Source: Gammaproteobacteria bacterium (GTDB lineage: Bacteria > Pseudomonadota > Gammaproteobacteria > S012-40). From it: a stretch of DNA of 12,543 nt. Position numbers and translations under genes: made by a program. Location: NCBI GenBank assembly GCA_029864945.1, contig JAOTSL010000060.1, forward strand, positions 1 through 12,543. The letters are read 5' to 3'. Positions 7,051-12,543 of the stretch are shown here, piece by piece. A model generated the notes under the pieces. It saw nothing but the letters and a program-made list of their open reading frames with translations, did no database searches and was not told the origin of the DNA. Position 1 is the stretch's first letter. The number at the start of each line of letters is the position of its first letter.

Positions 7051-7068
7051 GGCGGGTAATTTTCCGCC
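7051..7068 (-). terminator. Possible terminator hairpin directly after the TPR-GT41 gene
   Basis: On the - strand the stop codon is followed immediately by GGCGG-aaaattac-CCGCC, a 5-bp GC stem with an 8-base loop. There is no T-run after it (AAATACAG follows), so it is a weak terminator at best. Its first arm and loop share GCGGAAA with the hairpin at 6983-7000. Confidence 0.35.
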
Positions 7069-8961
7069 TTAATTATCTTCCTTTATTGTTCGTTTCTCCC
7101 ACATTTCTAAATACAAATTTTCCAGTGATTTCGTAAATACTGAGCCGCTAATAAATTCTGTTTTTGTCATTATGTCTCTCATCGTTAAACGTAGCTTAGT
7201 TAGTGTTTGTTTGTCGTTTGCTATATTGTAGGCGGCACTAATATAGTCTTCTTGACTTGTTGCAACAAAGTTTTGTAGCCCCAGTTTATGCAGAATGCTC
7301 GCGCTTACTCTCGATATATGTGAGTTGCCACGTAATGTGATGACCGGCACACCCATCCATAGGGCTTCGCAGGTCGTAGTTGTTCCGTTGTATGGGAATG
7401 TGTCTAGGGCAATATCAATTTCATTGTAAGTTGCCATATGTGATGAGTAGCTATTTGTGAAATAACGCATTAGGATTCGATTTTTATCAATTCCATGCGC
7501 TTTAAATCGAGATAATGTGAACGCGGAAATATCTTCATCTGATAACACTTTTGCCTTTATTAGTAGCTTGCTGTTGGGGATTTTATTCAGCAACTGACAC
7601 CAGAGCTCGATTACGGCATCATTTACTTTCGCTATGTTATTAAATGAGCCAAATGTAATGTAGTTGTTCTTTGTGTTTGGGGGGGGGGTGACGGGAGGGC
7701 ATTTTTCCCCTGGGGAAAAGCATAAGAATATGTTATCGATTCTTGCTAATTTCTCGCTATTTAAATCGTCAGTTATACCTTTGGGGTCAGCGTAGTCATC
7801 GGTAATTCGGTAATCTACCGTTGTTAATCCAGTAGTGTTTGGATAGCCAAGATAGGTGATTTGCACAGGCGAAACCCTATTGGCAAATACACCTAATCTA
7901 TTTCCTGCACTATAACCTGATAAATCGACTAAAATATCAATTTCGTCTGTGATGATGAGTTTTATAACGTCCTCATCGCTTAAACTGCTAATACTTCTCC
8001 AGTTATTGCACTGTTTTTTTAGTTCGTTAGTGGTATCGTCTGATTTGTTGCAGTTTGAGTAGCAGAAAACTTCGAATTTCGAAGTATCGTGATTCTCCAA
8101 TATGGGCCGAATAAAAAATGAAACGGAATGAAACCGAAAGTCAGAAGATACATAAGCTACGCGCAATTTACTCCCGACTTTTTTCATTTTTTCGTGTGGT
8201 TTGATGTTGTACTGGGGAAATAATTTGGCTCTTTCAATATGACGTTGGTAAATATATTTAAGGTCTAAGTCGGGTTCGTAATTGCTAAAAAATAATTTTT
8301 GGCTAATTCCTGATTGAAATTGATTGTCGGTTTCATCGTATAGATTGTTGTATTTATTAGCCGCTGGGAAGTCACCAATTGAGTACAGGCTGGCTACCAG
8401 GTTAGATAGAATTACTTTGTTACCTGGGTCATATTTTAGAGCTAATTCTAATGTACTTATTGCTTTCTTAAAATGTTGTTGTTGAGATAATAAACTCGCA
8501 TAGGAATTGAGAATTTTTGGTGATATGGGGTCTGACTTGTACGCCTCTGAGCAGTGATGTGAAAAAAGTTCGTTATTATTTAATTTTTTATAAATATCAG
8601 CGAGACCACAGTGCGCCTGGGCATGGTCACTCTCTTTTTTCAAAATCACGCTATACGTACTAAGTGCAGCTTCTAAATGTCCACTGTCTTCCAGTATAAT
8701 TGCTAGGTTAAGCTGCATCTCAAGGTCGTCAGAGTTTTTGGAAATTGCTTTTTTTATAAGGTATATTGCATCGTTATTAAATCCTTGGTTGTGTTTAACT
8801 ATTCCAAGATAGTGGAGACTGTCTGGATGATTAGGTAATTGGTTAAGAATTATTTTATAGTATTTTTCTGCAGCGTTAAAATTTTTCTGATCCTGTTCCT
8901 TTAGTGCATTTTTGAAAAAAACACCAAGTTCTTCATTGGAATATTGTTGTTCTTTTGTCAC
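7069..8961 (-). CDS. TPR-repeat O-GlcNAc-transferase-type (GT41/SPINDLY-like) glycosyltransferase
   Basis: A 630-aa protein. Seen: residues about 12-205 are roughly six tetratricopeptide repeats (for example NFNAAEKYYKIILNQLPNHPD and KKAISTLELALKYDPGN). From about 265 the GT41 domain follows: LRVAYVSSDFRFHSVSFF, DILVDLSGYSAGNRL, VQITYLGYPNTTGLTTVDYR, ITFGSFNNIAK with K445 aligning to catalytic Lys842 of human OGT, DTFPYNGTTTT, and SRVSASIL. Family members move a sugar, often GlcNAc, from a UDP-sugar to Ser/Thr of proteins in the cytoplasm, with the TPRs choosing the target; the target here is inferred. Start is GTG, 4 bases after the upstream GT2 stop, without a clear ribosome site, so translation is likely coupled. 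A C10 run at residues 425-428 makes the gene a phase-variation candidate. Confidence 0.93.
   Translation of the reverse strand: MTKEQQYSNEELGVFFKNALKEQDQKNFNAAEKYYKIILNQLPNHPDSLHYLGIVKHNQGFNNDAIYLIKKAISKNSDDLEMQLNLAIILEDSGHLEAALSTYSVILKKESDHAQAHCGLADIYKKLNNNELFSHHCSEAYKSDPISPKILNSYASLLSQQQHFKKAISTLELALKYDPGNKVILSNLVASLYSIGDFPAANKYNNLYDETDNQFQSGISQKLFFSNYEPDLDLKYIYQRHIERAKLFPQYNIKPHEKMKKVGSKLRVAYVSSDFRFHSVSFFIRPILENHDTSKFEVFCYSNCNKSDDTTNELKKQCNNWRSISSLSDEDVIKLIITDEIDILVDLSGYSAGNRLGVFANRVSPVQITYLGYPNTTGLTTVDYRITDDYADPKGITDDLNSEKLARIDNIFLCFSPGEKCPPVTPPPNTKNNYITFGSFNNIAKVNDAVIELWCQLLNKIPNSKLLIKAKVLSDEDISAFTLSRFKAHGIDKNRILMRYFTNSYSSHMATYNEIDIALDTFPYNGTTTTCEALWMGVPVITLRGNSHISRVSASILHKLGLQNFVATSQEDYISAAYNIANDKQTLTKLRLTMRDIMTKTEFISGSVFTKSLENLYLEMWEKRTIKEDN
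7679..7688. repeat. G10 homopolymer (C10 in coding sense) within the GT41 gene
   Basis: Ten consecutive G on the + strand encode T425-PPP in the linker between the LCFSPGEKC segment and the FGSFNN segment. With 10 C the frame is open. With 9 C the frame meets TAG within about 20 codons; with 11 C it meets TAA slightly sooner. Either product loses the catalytic and UDP-binding end. It is the only G/C run of this length in the window. Confidence 0.95.
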
Positions 8962-8965
8962 GCGT

Positions 8966-10279
8966 TTAATCGGCGTATTTGGAGTTTAGGCGGTCAAAAG
9001 AAACAGACTGAGTGTTGAGGATGTCTGTCCCAGTTTTATCAGTGAAATATATCTTAATGCCAGATGTATCTGTGTTTATTCCTATCGGATGGTTAGTTAA
9101 CCGAAATGATTTAAGTAGATCTGTGAACGCTATTACATTTTTCAGTCTGTATTTTGAAATAAATTCGTTGTCATAAGACTGTAATAGATACAATTGACCT
9201 TCAATAGAAACGTGATCTGAATTAAACGGTTTGAAAATAATATTGTTAACTGTGGGTTTCATTATTTCTACTAATTTGTTTATCAGTGGGGTAGCTTCGT
9301 AGTTAATTATATTTGAGCCCGTGTCTTGAGCTATTCGGTGGACTCGATTTATTGTTAGTTGGAGTAAAAATACAACTTCACACTTTGTTAGGAATTCGTC
9401 ATCTATTTCATTTATCGCCCTTAATCTATTTATAAAATGCCACATGACAACATAGTCTTCGCTAAGTCGGGCCATGCGAGCGGCTTGTAAGTAGATTATT
9501 TTTAGCATTCTGTGTCGCATGGTTTCAGTGGAATCCGGAGGTATGTGCTCCATAATTCCTGAAAGCGCCACCTCGATATCTGCATTAACATAGTCAATAA
9601 ACCAGTGTTCAGTCATACTTGTTGTTAAGCTTTCAGTATTTCGAAAGTGTTGAAATACAGGTTTTTGAATATACACTATGTCACCATGTGACAACAATTT
9701 GAAAAGTAAAGGGGTCAAACAAAAGCTGCGTTCATTGTACATACAGTATTGTTGAAAAACGGACCGGCGCATAAAAGGGTGACCATCACAAACCAAAAAA
9801 TTATTAACTAAGTCGATAAAGTCTCCCTGTTTGAATAACAGAAGCTGAGAATCTTCATAGGTCTCGTTTAGTCCTATTTTAGTTTCTTCGGAGCTCAGGT
9901 ATTGCCCGCTAACACTGACAGCGGTTGGATTCGCATCAAGAATATTTTTCATGAGAACGAGTGCGTTTTCAAAAATCATATCGTCGTCACTAAGAATGTA
10001 AATGTATTCTCCACCTGCTAATCTTAATATTGAATCCATATTTCTTGCAAAACCAATGTTTATATCATGACGATGATATGTGAAATGTGTGAATCTGTTT
10101 GAAAATTGGCTAACTACCTCGTTTGTATTGTCTGATGATGCATTGTCTCCTAGTATGATTTCAAAGTTTACAGAGCTGAATGTAAGTAAGTGGGAAAGGC
10201 ACTTTTTTAAAAGTGATGCCCGGTTATGTGTGGGGATACAAATACTAATATCGACTAAATTATGATTATCAATGGCCAT
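8966..10279 (-). CDS. Glycosyltransferase family 2 protein with long C-terminal extension
   Basis: A 437-aa GT-A enzyme. Seen: a short lead, then ISICIPTHNRASLLKKCL at 11-28, GDNASSDNT at 44-52, NIGFARNMD near 74-82 and the metal-binding SDDD at 97-100. The usual GT2 fold ends by about residue 240. Residues from about 250 to 437 look mixed helix and strand, carry a KNVIAFTDLLKSFRL segment near 390, and match no domain I recognise; they could bind the acceptor or a partner protein. There is no membrane segment. It ends 4 bases before the GT41 GTG start, which ties their expression together, and follows another GT2 gene by 95 bases without a clear promoter between. The ATG has only a poor ribosome site. 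Substrates cannot be named. Confidence 0.9.
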   Translation of the reverse strand: MAIDNHNLVDISICIPTHNRASLLKKCLSHLLTFSSVNFEIILGDNASSDNTNEVVSQFSNRFTHFTYHRHDINIGFARNMDSILRLAGGEYIYILSDDDMIFENALVLMKNILDANPTAVSVSGQYLSSEETKIGLNETYEDSQLLLFKQGDFIDLVNNFLVCDGHPFMRRSVFQQYCMYNERSFCLTPLLFKLLSHGDIVYIQKPVFQHFRNTESLTTSMTEHWFIDYVNADIEVALSGIMEHIPPDSTETMRHRMLKIIYLQAARMARLSEDYVVMWHFINRLRAINEIDDEFLTKCEVVFLLQLTINRVHRIAQDTGSNIINYEATPLINKLVEIMKPTVNNIIFKPFNSDHVSIEGQLYLLQSYDNEFISKYRLKNVIAFTDLLKSFRLTNHPIGINTDTSGIKIYFTDKTGTDILNTQSVSFDRLNSKYAD

Positions 10280-10374
10280 TATATTTAACTATTAATGAGG
10301 ATGTAAGTTTGCTGTCGCTTAATTGGAGTTATTTAAACACTTAAATTTGTTTGTTGTTGAACAATATGATCGCT

Positions 10375-11529
10375 TTAAACTGGCGGCATTAATGCGTCTG
10401 CTAATCGACAGGCTCCGTTTATATCACTAATATCCGCTAAGTCTCCATTTACCGCGATACCAGTTGTATTTTCTTTTGTACCTATTGGGCCAGAAGTCGC
10501 TTGCCGATGAGTAGGTTGGTGCTGTGGTATTTTGGATGGATCAATGGTTAAATTATATTTGTCAGCCAATGCCTTGGCATCAAAAAGGTTATCATCATAT
10601 GCTTCGGGTTCGACATTAAGGCTTGTGATAATACCTGAAATCACCATTCCAATATCAACTGTCAGCTCATCGTCGTCGGGGAATATAAGCTCTTTACATT
10701 TTATTTTGCAATTTGCAATAATGATTTGAAGGTTAGGTGATGGAACGAGCGTTTCATGAATCATGTTTTCTAACTTAACTTTCTCTTCTATAAGATATTG
10801 CTCGCGTTGTTTTTCCCCTAGGCTTCTCGCCCATTGTGCCGTGCCGTTGCTTTTCCCAGAGTTCCCACGAACAGCCATGGGCCGATTCACGTGATACCAA
10901 TCTCCGTCTATTGTTAAATTTACAACCCCTGAAAAAACATCTGGTATATGCGGTATAGCAAAATAACGGCCAAATTTCTGACGAACTTGTTCTATGCAAC
11001 TTTTGTGGATGAAACTATTGTAAATCATTGGCAATTTTCCAAAAGAGATTTGTCCCTGATAGAAGGCGATCAGTGTATTTCGTTTATCCATGTGTACTGC
11101 ATTGTCACCAAATTCCAAATAAAGTCTGTTACGATTCCACGGGACTATTGTATCCGGCCACCAATAAGTATGAAGGGCCCATGAAACAATTTTCGCTTGT
11201 GTTTTATCTATCACATTTCTGGCTAATGAAAGTGAGCTGGGAACTAGGCCATCATCATCACCAAGGATGGTGATATAGTCTCCACTGCATTCGTTCAATC
11301 CATTTTCCCAGTTTTCGGCCATGGGAATGATTGCGTCGGAACGAATATATTTAATCTTTTCAGAATTCCAGTCATCAACAATTTCTTTTGTTCTCGGGCC
11401 GCTACAATTATCAGCAACAATAACCTCATAATCATCGCCTACCTGTGCCATGACCGTTTTTAATGTGTGTTGAAATGTGTCCGGCCGGTCTCGGGTAGGA
11501 ATAAGTATAGAAAATCGAGGTGATGTCAT
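10375..11529 (-). CDS. Glycosyltransferase family 2 protein
   Basis: A 384-aa GT-A enzyme. Seen: FSILIPTRDRPDTFQHTL at 6-23, VADNCSGPRT at 38-47, PMAENWENGL near 69-78 and the metal-binding GDDD at 90-93 in YITILGDDDGLVP. NSFIHKSCIEQV and PHIPDVFSGV around 165-200 are the acceptor-side part, with P-D-V-F where GT2 enzymes of this type place the catalytic-base region. Residues from about 325 on (HQPTHRQATSGPIGTKENTT) look flexible and low in complexity, and are probably a tail. The ATG has AGGG 11 bases upstream. It lies at the head of the GT2-GT2-GT41 run on this strand, with a 244-base upstream gap holding a candidate promoter and a hairpin. The two GT2 genes on this strand are clearly different in sequence beyond the fold motifs. 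Confidence 0.92.
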   Translation of the reverse strand: MTSPRFSILIPTRDRPDTFQHTLKTVMAQVGDDYEVIVADNCSGPRTKEIVDDWNSEKIKYIRSDAIIPMAENWENGLNECSGDYITILGDDDGLVPSSLSLARNVIDKTQAKIVSWALHTYWWPDTIVPWNRNRLYLEFGDNAVHMDKRNTLIAFYQGQISFGKLPMIYNSFIHKSCIEQVRQKFGRYFAIPHIPDVFSGVVNLTIDGDWYHVNRPMAVRGNSGKSNGTAQWARSLGEKQREQYLIEEKVKLENMIHETLVPSPNLQIIIANCKIKCKELIFPDDDELTVDIGMVISGIITSLNVEPEAYDDNLFDAKALADKYNLTIDPSKIPQHQPTHRQATSGPIGTKENTTGIAVNGDLADISDINGACRLADALMPPV

Positions 11530-11560
11530 ATTTGGGTAGCCCTATATAAATCAATAGCTG

Positions 11561-11586
11561 TTTCCAATATTCGGTTTTATTGGAAA
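11561..11586. repeat. 9-bp perfect inverted repeat in the leader of the GT2 gene
   Basis: TTTCCAATA - 8-base loop - TATTGGAAA, extendable by a G-U and an A-U pair. On the - strand it falls about 32 bases before ATG 11529 and downstream of the candidate promoter at 11617-11632, so it would lie in the 5' leader RNA. No U-tract follows. It could be an operator or an mRNA structure. Confidence 0.6.
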
Positions 11587-11616
11587 TAAATAAATTTTGT
11601 ATTTTGTAACTAATGA

Positions 11617-11632
11617 AGCAACAAATACACCA
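11617..11632 (-). promoter_or_regulatory. Candidate sigma-54 (-24/-12) promoter before the GT2 gene at 11529
   Basis: On the - strand TGGTGTATTTGTTGCT has TGG at -24 and a perfect TTGCT at -12, with GG and GC exactly 10 bases apart; positions 4-7 differ from consensus. Transcription would start near 11607, giving a leader of about 77 bases that includes the inverted repeat at 11561-11586. Confidence 0.35.
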
Positions 11633-11773
11633 GCAATATCTGTTATAGGAATATTGTTTAAAAATTTAGAAATGTGAGGAGGAGAGGGTGGTGGTACATG
11701 CTTATATTGAAAATTAACCGGTGATATATCGGGCTACGAGTGATACGTGTTCTATAGCCCACTTCATATTGAA

Positions 11774-12543
11774 CTAAATGTTGTTTTCACAATAGCTGTA
11801 CCAGGTTTCTCTTAATAAACGCTCAAAATTATCACTGAATGATTTGGCATCGGTTAATGGCGATGTCAGTAATGTTTCCCTGAGTGAACACCTGTATTTC
11901 TTAATTCTGCTGACATCCGCAGACAGATTTTGTGCAATTTCCACGTATTTTTCGGTTGAACTGGCAATGAGTTCATTAAGTTTTAAATTGGATAGTATGC
12001 TAAACCCTACGCGACTGTAATGGGATTCACCGGATAGGGATATAACGGGAACACCCATGTAAATTGCTTCAAACGTTGTAGTGGTGCCATTGTACGGAAA
12101 CGGGTCAAGGCATATGTCCACATTATTGTAATAGGACATATGTTCATCTCTGCTGTTAATGTTTTGGTGGAACTCGATACGATTTTGATCGATACCAAAC
12201 TCTTTAAACGTTATAAGCAGGTTCTGTTTTAGCAAGTCTGACGTTGAAATTGAGTTTTTTAGTAATAACCGTGAGTTTTTTACCGAGGATAGTATCCTTG
12301 CCCATGTTTGCAGGGTACTTTTCGATAATTTGGAAAAATTATTGAAAGATCCAAACGTGATGTATTCGTTATTTTCAATAGGTAGGTTTTGACAAATAGG
12401 AGTTTTTTTATCAGGTTTGTAACATAAAAATGATGGCTCTAATCGTACTAGTGTTTCTGAATGTAAGTGTTCAGTGGTATTTTTTGGGTCAGCGAAGTTA
12501 TCTGTAATACGATAGTCAATATTTTTTAAGCCGGTTGAAAAAG
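11774..12543 (-). CDS. Second GT41 (O-GlcNAc-transferase/SPINDLY-like) protein, C-terminal part
   Basis: The frame is open from the right edge to the stop at 11774-11776, giving 255 residues; the N-terminus lies outside the window. Seen by reading codons from the edge: TGLKNIDYRITDNFADPK, LEPSFLCY, YITFGSFNNFSK (this Lys aligns with catalytic Lys842 of human OGT), WARILSSVKNSRLLLKN, then LDPFPYNGTTTTFEA, YMGVPVISLSG and SRVGFSIL. These are the GT41 catalytic blocks in the right order, so the enzyme looks active. It parallels the complete GT41 at 7069-8961 block by block but differs at many positions and lacks the C10 tract, having a charged linker in its place. TPR repeats are expected upstream. 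An internal TTG at 12235 could be mistaken for the start, but conserved GT41 sequence continues before it. Confidence 0.92.
   Translation of the reverse strand, partial: FSTGLKNIDYRITDNFADPKNTTEHLHSETLVRLEPSFLCYKPDKKTPICQNLPIENNEYITFGSFNNFSKLSKSTLQTWARILSSVKNSRLLLKNSISTSDLLKQNLLITFKEFGIDQNRIEFHQNINSRDEHMSYYNNVDICLDPFPYNGTTTTFEAIYMGVPVISLSGESHYSRVGFSILSNLKLNELIASSTEKYVEIAQNLSADVSRIKKYRCSLRETLLTSPLTDAKSFSDNFERLLRETWYSYCENNI

Larger units (their letters stand above)
11530..11773. other. Longest intergenic stretch: no gene seen
   Basis: This 244-base gap separates the second GT41 gene from the GT2 gene. It holds a 6-bp inverted repeat GGGCTA...TAGCCC (11731-11736 with 11755-11760) just after the GT41 stop, a purine-rich run at 11676-11694, the candidate sigma-54 site and the inverted repeat in the GT2 leader. 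No coding sequence or RNA gene was seen. Confidence 0.6.

Noticed and set aside
10948..11273. Overlapping + strand reading frames of about 80 codons opposite the GT2 gene
   Set aside because: They lie antisense to a clear glycosyltransferase, have no family motif, and their poly-His stretch is just the reverse of the GDDD codons.
11698..11724. Tiny + strand ORF after a GGAGG-like sequence
   Set aside because: Only eight codons, and the GGAGG lies too far from the ATG; no sign of selection as a leader peptide.
11731..11760. GGGCTA...TAGCCC as a terminator for the second GT41 gene
   Set aside because: Six-base stem with an 18-base loop and no U-run; too weak to call as a terminator.
11774..12235. 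A 153-aa stand-alone protein starting at TTG 12235
   Set aside because: The frame is open upstream to the window edge and carries more conserved GT41 sequence (YITFGSFNN), so the TTG is internal.
1..12543. Mobile elements, CRISPR, tRNA or rRNA
   Set aside because: No transposase, integrase, direct-repeat array, or RNA-gene signature was seen on either strand.

Overview
This window is a dense, AT-rich glycan-modification locus. It most likely comes from an aquatic gammaproteobacterium; that placement is inferred from gene style, short intergenic gaps and sigma-54-like promoter motifs, and no taxonomic marker gene is present. Nearly every gene encodes a sugar-handling or methyl-transferring enzyme. 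There is no rRNA, tRNA, CRISPR array, transposase or phage gene. The longest gene-free stretch is 244 bases (11530-11773).

Left block, + strand (2-5601): the tail of an NAD-dependent sugar epimerase/dehydratase, a CmcI-type (cephalosporin hydroxylase family) SAM methyltransferase, a family 2 glycosyltransferase, a radical SAM/SPASM-like enzyme, a protein joining a GT8-like glycosyltransferase to a SAM methyltransferase, and a GT-B-like glycosyltransferase. Right block, - strand, read from right to left (12543-5612): the C-terminal part of a GT41 (O-GlcNAc-transferase/SPINDLY-type) protein, two family 2 glycosyltransferases, a complete TPR-GT41 protein, a GT8-like glycosyltransferase with a KKNWSS motif, and a small acidic protein of unknown function. 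The two blocks converge with 10 bases between their stop codons (5602-5611).

The genes look like a workshop that builds and decorates a sugar chain in the cytoplasm. The epimerase would make an unusual sugar nucleotide, the GT41 enzymes could attach the first sugar to Ser/Thr of a protein, the GT2, GT8-like and GT-B enzymes could extend it, and the CmcI, fused methyltransferase and radical SAM enzymes could modify it. There is no flippase, polymerase, ligase or ABC exporter in view, so a protein glycosylation island (a flagellin island is the best-known precedent) fits better than an O-antigen cluster. Flanking sequence would be needed to settle this.

The most notable observations are: (1) a run of ten G (ten C in the coding sense) inside the complete GT41 gene, where a slip of one base either way leads to a stop before the catalytic core, suggesting phase variation; (2) two divergent GT41 copies in one locus; (3) the GT8-like/methyltransferase fusion; (4) a radical SAM enzyme of unknown substrate in a glycan locus; (5) three motifs with sigma-54 -24/-12 geometry in front of block-leading genes, two of which also resolve start-codon choices.
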